Below, in pieces: positions 11,750-22,814 of a stretch of DNA of 64,000 nucleotides. The DNA is taken from positions 182,775,958 through 182,839,957 of the forward strand of contig CM054062.1 in NCBI GenBank assembly GCA_028641055.1, in the 5' to 3' direction. The notes beneath the pieces were generated by a model. The model was given only the letters and a program-made list of their open reading frames with translations, searched no databases and had not been told where the DNA came from. The stretch's first letter is position 1, and each line of letters opens with the position of its first letter. Origin of the DNA: Alopecurus myosuroides (lineage: Eukaryota > Streptophyta > Magnoliopsida > Poales > Poaceae). The translations under genes and the position numbers were made by a program.

Positions 11750-13286
11750 AGAAATTCCATTTTACTTAAGTAATACTTCCACGGGAACAACTGTTCCAAA
11801 TCACAACAAACTATGTTTGTTTTCCTTAAAACAGTATCCTTATTATTTTATCATCTTATTACCTGCATAAAAGTGAACATTACTCAATTCCTTAGTGCAT
11901 AACATTTTGCAATGTTTCCAACTAAAAATATGAGTTAGAACCCTGAGCAACTAATGAATCAACTAAACTCATTGGCATTAGCTCTACACTTTCAAGCATA
12001 TAATAAAATGTGTCTGTTATCTATTCAATAATTATTGTCTATGTGTTGTTGTTTTGTTATTTAATCAGGTAATAAACACTTTTACCTAAACAAGATAACA
12101 ATTGTTTACTAAATAAAAGTGAACCACACGTAAGTCTAAAAGTAGTAACAACCACATCACCACAAGTAATGAAACAATTCACCTAAAACTCATAAGATTA
12201 AGTTACCATATCAAATATAGCTTACACTTGTAAGCTGGGGTATTTTCCAGGGTATTTCACGATTGCATCTCATTATTATACATGTATCATGTTGCCAGTG
12301 TTTCTGTAGTCCTTACCGGGACTACTTTGCTATCTTCCAGCCGTCAGGATGTTCTACGTGACCCTTGACCCGAAGACATGGAATATTATGGTCATTTCAA
12401 TCTCAGGCAAGTTCATCACGTGCTCATATCCTTTGCAGTATCTCATAACAAACTACTTGCAAAAACTCTATCGTACTACCACCTATTCAAAAAAGAATGC
12501 ATGATCCTATTTTTATAATAATATGACTAATTGAATGACTACCCGAGTGGTAGTGTTCTGGTTGGTGGGCGGATGGAACCATGGTAAGATGAATAGGTCA
12601 AAGGAAGGTTCCATCTGCATGGGAAAGTATTACCTAGGAATTAATCACAAATGCCGTCAGAACTCGGTGCGCCGTAGATATCGCGTTGACCATGGATCTT
12701 CTATGGGGGGAGTAAGTCAGTCGTGATACTTTTCTCGTTCGCATGTCAACGGACTGCCAGAGACGTACGCTGTAGGTCTTGCGGGACTACATGCACATGG
12801 GTGGGAGCCCTTACGTCCCACGGGCTCTGGGGTCTATGAGTGTCTGCCAGGGGCGCGTAGATCTCCATCGTGAGGGGTGGAATCAGGCGTTCAACCTGCT
12901 GGCAGAAATGGGTGGGCATGTGTTGTGCGGAGAAGCACGGTTTGGCTTGGACCAACAACCGGGCCCCACACCTAAGTGGGAGTGGACAGGAATGTACACC
13001 TGGTTGTGCAACATGGTCTTGGTCGTCCATGGGTAAAGTAACGCACCTCTGCAGAGTGTAAAAGGATGTGGCATGTTACCCCCTGTTCCGGGAAGGAACT
13101 GCGAACGCTACAGGAAAGGCAAATCCATGAAGTTCTAGCTCCTGTGATGGTCTGGCGGGCATAGTTTTCAGAATTAAAAGCAATCTCTTGAAGAAAGTTT
13201 TACAAAACCTTGCATTAGCTTATGACTCTTTTGAGTCGAAAGCTGTAGTTAGTGCATCAACCACCCACTATATATCATGAACTTGC

Positions 13287-13306
13287 TGAGTAACGCTCGT
13301 TACTCA
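13287..13306. promoter_or_regulatory. 20-bp perfect palindrome-like hairpin in copy 1
   Basis: TGAGTAACGCTCGTTACTCA: 9-base arms around a 2-base centre, preceded by CTATATATCATGAACTTGC. It is conserved at 52879-52898 in copy 2. A similar hairpin with GTAC arms occurs in the LARD LTRs (17048-17069 and 30884-30905). The function is unknown; a transcription-factor site or an RNA hairpin near the R region are both possible. Confidence 0.5.
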
Positions 13307-13796
13307 TTCTATCCCGTTTGACCCCCTGCTTAGAGATGAAGTCCTATTGAAGTCGTCATCGTGAAGCCATCGCTACCTCATGAAGCTAGGTGGAGTGAAC
13401 TATCACTTAGTCGGTAAAGCATCATCATCAACAACGCTGGTGGAGGAGAAGCTATCGAGGAGTAGATAGAGTCCATTCTTGTACTTAGCAGTTACAAGCC
13501 ATAGATTAGGGCTGACATCAGCCGTAGTGGATTAGTTCTGAGCTAGAGTTCTTCTCCGGCTTGGAGCTTCGAATTGCTTCTTCTGTTGATCCATTTGTAT
13601 GAGATCTTCTTGATTCATCAAAGAGATTCTCAAGATTTTGTAATGAAGTTTGTATCCTATAGCTTTGCCTGGACCCGCTGAGTTTCTGTTGTATCACTCT
13701 GAGAGATGTAATATTCACAGATAAGTCCTTCTGTGAGAATTATGTCACCGACTTGCGCACTACACATGCAGTGGTGTGCTGGGTCCCCACAGAGCC

Positions 13797-14343
13797 GACC
13801 CGTTCGTACCCTTCCCCGCGAGATGCAGCTCCGACGCGGCCGCCGTGGATGGTCGTTGGGCCGACTCAGGCGACCCTAGGTTCCCTTGCGCCTTGCAGCG
13901 TGTGGCCGCCGGTGAGATCGACTGGGCGCGGACGCGGGTAGGAACAACGAGGCGCGGCTAGCCGCGGGGGACGGAGTGTGGGCGTAGATGGAACTCCCTC
14001 GCATCCATTTGGTCAACACGACCTCAGCCTGCGGCTAGAAATAAAGAATAAAGGGGAAAAAATAAGGAGAAAGAAGAGAAAAAGAATTGGCTGACAGGTG
14101 GGCCCCACGTGTGCTGCTTCCCTTACAGGTGTGTCCCACCTGTGAGGGCTGCTATCAAATTGCAGTTAGACGAAAATTAGCGCGATCTGTTGTTGTTAGT
14201 TCCACTATCGGTATAATTTTGAAAAAATCATCAAGACCGGTAAGCTCGCAACCTGTCTTGCCGTCAAAGCTGTGGCTTGCACGGAACGGTCGACGGCCCA
14301 ACTTCTCTTGGCGGCACACACGTACCTCAGGCCGCAGTAGAAA
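13797..14343. other. GC-rich low-copy-looking sequence, right half
   Basis: Resumes the sequence broken at 7584. The first 165 bases are very GC-rich and open on the plus strand up to the TAG at 13959. The remainder looks like gene-flanking DNA, with a GTGGGCCCCACGTG block at 14099-14112 that combines a site-II-like motif with a G-box core, both frequent in grass promoters. No protein was recognised. It ends at the copia LTR starting at 14344. Confidence 0.35.
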
Positions 14344-14524
14344 TGTTAGGATTTAATATTTCCTTGTAAACCGTCGTACGGTTTCCCTTACGGCAACCTT
14401 CGCGACGCTCCTTACGTCCCCGCGATCGGACGCGACCTCTCTCTCGCGTCCTTTCCGCTTGTATATAAACTCAGATCATCGATGGAATAGATGTTGTTGC
14501 AATCATTTGATTCAGTATCCAATA
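14344..14524 (+). repeat. 5' LTR of the short-LTR copia element
   Basis: 181 bp, matching 42142-42322 with several substitutions. It contains TATATAAA near 14461 and is followed at once by a primer-site-like TTATCAGCACGAGAC. Confidence 0.85.
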
Positions 14525-14639
14525 CGTTATCAGCACGAGACTCTACCAAGAGAGCAACAGGCATAAGTTCATCGGCAGGAATTGCTGGAAAGAAAGAAGG
14601 AGAGAAGAACCAAAGGGGAAAACAATAGAAATCTTCAAG

Positions 14640-15630
14640 GTGCATTCCAATGGAGGAGGAAATTTGTTTAGCGGATAGTGGTTTCACTAACACAATATTA
14701 CGGGAAGTAAAATACTTCCAAACTCTCAAGAAAAGTAAAGGGACTGTCATGACAATTGGTGGTCGTGACACGGTAATTGTTGGTTCTGGTTAGGCCACAT
14801 TTATACTCCCAAATGGTACAAAACTTGTAATCCAGGAGGCATTATTTTATCCGGATTCGACCCGTACCTTGCTGAGTTTTAAGGATATCCGTATGAATGG
14901 CTACCACATTGAAACTCATGAAGAGAATGGGGTTGAAAGCCTACTCATAAGTCAGCAAAAGGGAACTAAAAAGGAAATCCTTGAGAGACTTTCTGCTCTA
15001 TCTTCTCGACTGTATTTCACATACATAAAGTGAGAGCCATATTTGGCATATAAAATAATTTTTTAGAATCTTGACAAATTCAAGATATGGCATGATCGCC
15101 TGGGTCATCCTGGTGTGGGGATGATAAGAAAAAATATTGATGGTTCAATTGGACAAAACATAACGGTTGCTAATTTCCTCAAATCTTCGAATTTCGTCTG
15201 CACGGCATGTGCAACTAGGAAGTTAATCACAAGACCTTCATATGTGAAGATCAAGAGTGAGCCACTTAATTTTCTTGAACGCATTCAAGAAGATATTTGT
15301 GGTCCGGTTAAAACCGTTATCGGTACCATTTCGATATTTTATGGTACTTATTGATGCATCCACAAGATGGTCCAATGTGTGTCTTATATCAACAAGGAAC
15401 CATGCTTTTGCAAAGCCGATCACTCAAATCATATAACTGAGAGTAAATCATCCTTGGCATAGGATTAAAACCATCATAATGGATAATGCTGCTGAATTTA
15501 GTTCACGGACATTCAATGATTACTGCCTAGATTTGGGCATAAATGTGGAGCATTCCGTACCGTATATAGACACACAAAATGGTCTTGCGGAATCACTTAT
15601 CAAGACGATTAAATTGATGGCAAGACCACT
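14640..15630 (+). pseudogene. Copia protease remnant, pre-integrase and integrase core
   Basis: Begins with a protease-like LADSG motif soon after the LTR. Then come a pre-integrase H-H-C-C motif (WHDRLGHPG near 15087, C-X2-C near 15200) and an integrase core with D (EDICGP), D (MDNAAEF near 15480) and E (GLAES) positions visible. There are stops near 14793, 15031 and 15064, and a frame change near 15335. Gag is absent: only about 115 bases separate the primer site from the protease. The coding sequence stops abruptly at 15630 where the gypsy-type LTR begins. Confidence 0.8.
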
Positions 15631-16669
15631 TGTCGTGGTGTTGTCACGGCAAGTGTCCTCATGCGAGAACTAGATTGTGAGGCCATTGCTACTAAGCGAA
15701 ATTTCGAAAGGGTTGAGGTGGAAACGAGAGACGCGAGTTGACCTAGGTTTGGCCCCTCTATCGAGGGTAAAACCTACTCCTGCTTTCTTACTATCAGGGA
15801 AACAAGTCTCGATTACAAAGGGCGATTCCGGCTCTTGATGTCTCGAGTTACTTTGTTATCGACTTAGAACTTGTCTTTCTACGTCCCGGGGTCTCGCCTT
15901 ATATAGTGGACGAGACCTCCGGGTTACAAGGGAGTCCGGGTTACAAGGGAGTCCGGGTCACGCCCGTCCTCGGAATCCTATCTCCCTCCGGTTCTTGATC
16001 ATCTTGGTCCGGCTCTTCTTATGATCCGACTACTCCTGGGCCGGCCTTGAACTGCTCTCCGAGCTCCTGGGCTTCCGTGTCTTCCGATCTGGGCCTTGGG
16101 CCGGTTCTTCATTCAGCCGGGTCACACTCACCGTAACCCGGCTCTTCCTGGCTTAACCCGGCCCTGCCCAGTATGACCCGGGTCACTCACTTAACCCGGA
16201 TGAGGCGATTCCCGGTTTATGTCGGAGGCCGGTAAGGCTCCCCCTTACCTAATCCCCCAACATTAGCCCCCAGGTTAACATGAACATTTAAGTTTCGAAC
16301 TTAAGAATTTCACGTTAAGCTTTATCCAGAAACTTTAAAGACTAATCTTCTAGTCCAAGAAAAATAACCTCCCAGAATATCTGTTCTGGATCTTACGGGC
16401 CGAGCTCTTTATCTCCAGGATCATATCTTTCCGTTTCTTGTAAAGATAACTCTCATATTTTTATCTCCCAAATCTCCGGAACAAAAAAAAATCTTAACCT
16501 AGCCCGGATTCTTCTCCACGTAATCGTTCCATTTCTTTGGAAAAAATCTTCTTCTGTGATTCGGTCTTGTTGTACCTTTCTATAAATAATGTAATCTTGA
16601 GGGGTTTTTGTGCAAAAGTTACCACTTAACCCTAGGGTTTTGACCCCGCCTATAAATAGCAGGAGTACG
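15631..16669 (+). mobile_element. Gypsy-type 5' LTR (U3) of the truncated element
   Basis: Starts TGTCGTGGTGTTGTCACGG inside the copia integrase gene. It contains a tandem 17-base repeat (GGGTTACAAGGGAGTCC) at about 15920-15955 and a TATA box TATAAATAG at 16651-16659. It is interrupted ten bases after the TATA box by the LARD insertion and resumes at 36612. The expected duplication (CCACT, 15626-15630) has no partner on the right, because the 3' half of this element has been deleted. Confidence 0.65.
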
Positions 16670-19600
16670 TGTAAGGACCCCAGACCGGCAGTCTGAAACC
16701 CTCCGTATGCATACATTCACGATCCCAGAAAGATCAGTCGTGAACAATATACAAAGTTGGCACACAGAAATACATCATCCATTACACGAATACATAAATG
16801 TATTACATAAAAGATCACATGATCAAGTTTAACGCAACTGCCATACAGGGCAGGCAACTTAACAAACACAGCGGAAGACAATTAAAACACAACGTAGATG
16901 AGCCCAAGTCACGCCTTAACCTACAGGCTGCTGACCCGGAGACGATCCTAGTTCGCAAAGCCGTCAACTCCGTACTTCTCTTCATAGATCTCCTTCGGAG
17001 GCTCCTTCTCAAAGTCTGGCAAGTAGATACCAGGGGCGAAACCATAATGAGTACGTTTGAATGTACTCAGCAAGACATCCATCATGTCACTTACCAAACA
17101 TGCAAATATGCTTATATGGTGGAATAGGTAGGCTATAAATAGGGTTCACTATCAATGGTGTTCATATATGATGACACCACAGTTGCAGTCAGGTTAATCT
17201 GTATCTTCGTTGAAGAAGATACTTCAGAAGAAAATAATATAGTTTTATTTCTCTTGTAGATATCACATGTACAAGAGGTTTTGTAAAGCTTTGTTAAAGA
17301 ATATTTTCTCTTTGCAAAACTTCTTGGAATCAGTTTCCAGAATTCTTGCTTAGAGTAGAAAAGGTTTTCTTTGCAAAACATTTTGTTTTGTATAGCGACA
17401 TCTGGCTTTTCATCATCGACGATACCTCCACGGTATCCGTTTTCCTTCCTTTCCGAACTTCACAAGTTCAACACTTCCTTTCAAAAACACCTTTTTGAAA
17501 ACATTGACACAATGCTAGCTACATGGCCATTCAACTGTCCTGATCCGAGGACGCGGCTTCTTCGAAAAAGTTGTACTCTGCAGAGGTGTACACATCCACC
17601 AGATCCAGTACACCTACCGTGAACAACCATGGACTGTAACAACAGTATGTAAACATCAGGTATCTGATCATAACCATTCACTATGTTCAAGCTAGTATAT
17701 GTCTATCTCTCAGTCGAGTGTACGCATCCCTGGCACCGAGCTAATCCCCGCCAAGCCAGGAGCCCCAACTGCTGCATCCGGAGGGAAAATGAATCCCACA
17801 CTTTTATGTCTCCACGACATTCGGTTCGAGGGTACGACGTCCCTTATAGCGATTGAGATAGAACACACACTAACAAGGACAAACTTCAAGTTAATCCCCG
17901 TGCCCATGTTGGGGTAGGGTGGCAGTACGGTAAAGGTTGTCCGGCGAAGACTAGGTTATGTGTCATTTTTGAAAACACCACTTTGTAAAAAATGACCACT
18001 TCCACATTCCTCCGGAGAACAAGGATTCGCCTTTTCTCCGGGTTTTTCCGTAAAGCCTTTGTTTTGTAGAATCACAATTTTAGGGTGTCCACTTAGGGAC
18101 TAGTATATTTGATGGTAATAAATACCATATGGTGGCTTATGGGCTTGGTATTACCAAGTTTAACTACTGGCATGATAGTAACCTATATAATAGTATGGTA
18201 GTAATAGCCACATCAAAAATAGTTTTGATAATCAAGTTTTGGTAAAACTTCAGAGGTAAAACATGCATGATAGATAATGATAAGTATTGTATCAGCAAGC
18301 ATCAGGATGGCTTGCCTGGTAACTCCTTGTGTCCCTGGTTTTGGAGCGACTGGAACTTGGAACAGAGCTTCACGACACTCCCTTCCTCTTCGTTTTCTAA
18401 CGTCGTAAAGAGAATAAAGGACACACATTCAGAACCAATCAAGGCAAGCAACCATACATAACAATACATACAGCAAGGAAACTAATAATAACCAATCTCA
18501 CAATTATTAATTTAGGCAAACAATCAAACAATCACACTTGGCAGAAATGCCATTTAATAGGGCAACTCAAGGTTGGAGGGACATATCTCACAACCTCAAT
18601 ATCATGGATTCAGTGGGTGTGCCACTCTCATACCAAGATATTAATAAACCCAAAATACACTTAGTTTCACAAGGGTGAGACTACTAAGAGTATACAAAAC
18701 ATGCACAATAATAATCATGGCAATGGGTCTATCAACCAAACCACAAAAAGAACAATGTAGCTAATCTACTAAGCCTAAATTCACATCAAGAATAAATAAT
18801 GCACATGATTTGCAAAAGTTACTTGTACAAATCAGTGATCCTACACAAGTGTAACAAGGTAATAGACTCATCACAAAACACACAATTTCTCATAGTGAGA
18901 ACAATAGAAGCAATGAATAAAAAGGAGGAATCCTATAGACATGCTTCTACTAAGGGTTTGCTATGCAAGCAAGCATAATAAGTAAAGTACTAAAATGCAA
19001 ACAAGGAACCATGTTATCATAATGGGAAATTAAAACATGTCCTCATGCTAGGATACACAAATATCCACCAAACACAAGTTGGCAGGAAAAATAATTCAAT
19101 ACCAAAAACTGCTAAGGAAACTAGTACTACTCAAACATGAAGAATCAATGGATGCATTTCAATCAAGTAATTGAAATACAACCAGAGGGTCAATGTCATA
19201 AAAACAGGAGTGAAACACATCTATACTTGCCATAACAAAAAGTACCCCATTTAATAAAACAAGGCATCAATTTGCAGGGCAACTCCTACATACTAGTGGT
19301 AATAAAAAGGGCATTACTAGAGGAATCAAACAACACTCCAAGAATGGATTTTTCCTATCAAGACACTCATGATTACAACCACTTACAAACAGAAGCATAC
19401 ACATTTTCATTTAGCACTAAAAATCCCAAAGCAAAACTACTAGGCACTCATTAGTTAGAGAACTATATAAAAGAAACACACCTAGTGTGGGGGAAATAAT
19501 GTTTCCACCAAAAATGCAATGACACCAGTGGGTGTTCCACTAGCATATCAAAGCATTAAGAGGTCACAAGGCCTCTGGTCATACTTGCTAAAAATTAACA

Positions 19601-22600
19601 AAAGCCTAAACTAGCATCTAGTGCAATAACCATACTAGTAGAAAATAATAGGGTGCTAAAATAAGCAAGGTAATGCTACTCATGTTATTATTCCCACACA
19701 AGTGAAAATTTCACGGGTCAAGTACTCCTCAAAACCTTACCAAAATGCTACTGGTCCTATGAATACAACACAAAAATATGTGGCTACACAACCACAAATT
19801 CTTATGCCAAAAATTCTACACATGAGAGAATTTTTCCAACATTTGCATAGTGATGACTAAACTACTCATGCTTCTCTACCAACTCAAATGAAAGATAGCA
19901 GAGGTGATAACAACACAATATAAGTACCAACATGTTACTGGATTCAATCAACAATCCAAGTGCTTGCACATAATTTATCACTCAAAAATCCTATGCAAGT
20001 ATTAACTAGAGAATAAACATATGTTATTCTCATAAATCCTATTTCTTCTCAACCCAAGTCCACACAATCTAACATGGTAAAATAGCTAAGTACATCTTAG
20101 AAAACAAGTTCATACAACTTGTACATGCTAGAAAACAATACTACAACACAAAAATATATGCACACAATTTAATTACCTAAAATGCCAAAATGGCAGAAAC
20201 ATGCAAATTAAAGATCTGTCCACCAAATTTTCTATGATGCCCTAAAAATTAAACCCATCTAGGTTTGGACAGCCCTAAACATACACAAGACCATCCAATT
20301 GAGTTTGCATCAAAATTTATCTTTAATTATTTTATAAAAATCACCAAAGTGCTCTCTGGTGTTTTACCAAATTGCATGCCATTTCACAAATATTTGGAAT
20401 TTGGAAGCAAGGTTAATTTATTATGTTAGGAAATTTCATGGGCTTTCCAATGCAATTGGATACATATAATTCTGAGTTGTGAAATTAAAATGGTGCTCAT
20501 TTTGGTGTTTCTGGTATCTGTTGCCAAAACATTTTTCATTTCTAAAATATTCATCCAAATGTAGATCTACAAGTTGGAGATGGTTTAGATTTTGTTGCTT
20601 TACAACTGTGAATTTTATCATGGTCAAATTCATATTTTAGGTAGGTTTTTAAAGCCAAAAGCAAACATGCTAGTTTGCTGGATAAATTAAAAAGGAAAAA
20701 CAGAGTGGATGGGCCAGATCTGAAGTTGGGCCGGCCAAATCCAGTCGCACCGCGAGCAGATCTAGCCTCTGCCGCTGACCAGCGGGCCAGCGGCCACGCG
20801 GCAGCCACGCGGGCAGAGGCGAGGCCCACCTGCAGGTTCAACTGCCACCAGCGCGGGTTCAAGGGGATGCTGGCGTCAGCGTGCGTCATCGCCGGCGGGA
20901 GAGCTCCGGCGAGCCAAAAATCGAGCGATTCAGAGCCTTATTTCGCGATTAAACTGCACCCCCACGTTGCTCTCAACGCGGGCTACCGAACGGAGGTGGT
21001 CTCGTTTCCCGGGAACCACCGGAGAGTGGCCGGCGACGAGGGCGCACGGCGGCCCGAGAGGGAGCACGGCACGGCGAGGACCTAGAGAGAGAGGGAGAGG
21101 GGAAAAGTGACCGTGAGGGTCGCGTGCTCACCATGAACGCAACAGAGTACTCGGAGAGGGCAGAGGGGGAGCGAGGCCGCGGCAATGCCTCGCCGGAGTC
21201 CGCCAGACTCGCAGACGAGGACTGGACTGCGCGGGCTCCCTGCGCCATCCCGCCTCGATTCCTCTCGCACACGGGGCAAACACGACTAGGCGGAGGCGAT
21301 GGGCTACACGGCGGCCGGCGGCGAGCCCACCTTTGGCCGAATCGACGGCGAGCTCAAAGCTAGGGTTTCGGGTTTGGTGATTTTTCAGAGAGAGAGAGTG
21401 AGCTAGCTCGAGGGGAGAGAGAGGGAGCAGATAGGAGACAAGAGCACATGGGGGGGTTCTTATCCTAGAGATTCCTTCTACTCGAAGCAATGGCTAGGTC
21501 ACTGCATCTACAGAGGAGCTAGGAGGAAGAAGATGACTCGGATTACATTTAGGCCCCTGGCTATTTACAAAAAGGTCCCTGTCCTCTCTGAAAAATGCTG
21601 TTTTCACAAGGAAAACAAAGTCAAAAATTAAAATCCTTTTGCCCAAAATTCTTATTAGTTGATATGCACAACATATGTGAAAATTGGCTCAATTGGATAA
21701 ACTTGATAGTTCAAAGTTGTTTAAATTTCAATTCTGACATAAATGGACATTGAATTTATTTGACTACTTAGGAGTTTCCAAAAATGATAATTTTTGGCAC
21801 ACATTCCTTATTTGGTGTTTTCCTTGTGTGTTAGAAAATTCAAGTCATTTTGAGTTACTTCATAGAACAAACGTGTTCAAATTTCAAAAAGGTGCTGTCT
21901 TGAAAACAGGGGTTTTGGGCAACTTAAACAATTCAAAAACTTGTACCCTTTTGGTTTTAATCCTTATTTATGATATAGAGCATGTGGTATTTATTTCATG
22001 GCATTTTGAAAAAGTTTGTTGAACAAACTTGTTCAAAATTCCAATTGTTGTTGTGGAGAAAAATCATGTTTTCAGGACTTTAATGGATTCAATTTTTGGT
22101 CTCCTCTTGTGTGTGTTCCTTATTTGATATAAGGAAGCACTGGTATAAATTTCAGATCATTTGAAGAAAGTTTCCAATAGTAACTTGTTTGAGTTTCCTG
22201 TTTCTGGAAATATTGGAAATTCAATTTAATAAGGCACTTGGCTTTTCTTTAACAATGCTTTGCCAAAATATTTATGTGACTAGGGATAGCAAGTCAATGC
22301 TCTCCAATACTTTTGTTTTTAAGCTTGCAAGGTTGGAAAAACATTTGATAAGATTTTGGTGAAGCATCTAAGAATGCCTCTTTTTCCTGATAATCTTTTA
22401 GGGAAATTTATTTAGTGTTTCCTCTTTCTTAATTTGGGCCTTGGAATAATATTCAACAAGTATGGGATTCATAAGATAGTTTTGGAAAACTCTTTGATCA
22501 TTATTTACTTTAGAAAATATTGCCAAGGTCATTGGAACAATATGTTGAATATTTTTAGTTTACTGCTTTGCTATCTTTTTAAGTTTGTTTTCAATTTCTT

Positions 22601-22794
22601 AGCCATGTATTAATAACTTGAGGTTTTTGGAAACATTATAATATGCTTCCAAGGTTTGAGGAAAGAATTTATCCTCAGCAAGTTTATATAATTAGTTTGT
22701 TTAGTTGCACTCAAACAAACACAACCAAAGTTTATTTGTCAAGCAATTAGCAAAACAACTGTGTTTTCAGGTATTCCAAAATTGGGATGTGACA
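16670..22794 (-). repeat. 3' LTR of the LARD-like element, 6125 bp
   Basis: Complete copy matching the right LTR. It has AT-rich flanks and a GC-rich core (about 20700-21500) whose overlapping open frames on both strands are not genes. A hairpin TGAGTAC...GTACTCA lies at 17048-17069. Small frames such as 17133-17381 recur unchanged in the other LTR only because the LTRs are duplicates. Confidence 0.9.
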
Positions 22795-22814
22795 GGTCTT
22801 CCCCCCTTAAAAAG
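22795..22814 (-). other. Polypurine tract of the LARD-like element
   Basis: On the minus strand this reads CTTTTTAAGGGGGGAAGACC directly before the LTR, preceded by GAATCTCGGGGACGAGATT. The same block occurs at 61975-62012 before the gypsy LTR at 62013. It is the usual end of gypsy pol plus the PPT. Confidence 0.85.

Larger units (their letters stand above)
7585..13791 (+). mobile_element. Solo-LTR-like element, copy 1 (6.2 kb, gypsy-type)
   Basis: Bounded by TGTAACATCCCAGTG and GTGCTGGGTCCCCACA and flanked by a perfect 5-bp duplication GAGCC (7580-7584, 13792-13796). It has no gag-pol, no second LTR, no PBS and no PPT, so it behaves as a solo LTR. The same family recurs at 47563-53331. The left 0.3-0.8 kb and right 2 kb of the two copies can be aligned by eye, while the middles cannot. 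The sense strand is taken as plus from the TGTAACATCCC start, common in grass gypsy LTRs. The short reading frames inside it are not genes. Confidence 0.8.

Noticed and set aside
17133..17917. Small frames nearly identical to those at 30969-31753
   Set aside because: Similarity is due to LTR duplication, not to a conserved gene pair.
20551..21490. Frames of 99-136 codons on both strands, repeated at 34364-35303
   Set aside because: They recur only because both lie in the LARD LTRs. They are open on both strands from GC-rich composition and have no protein features.
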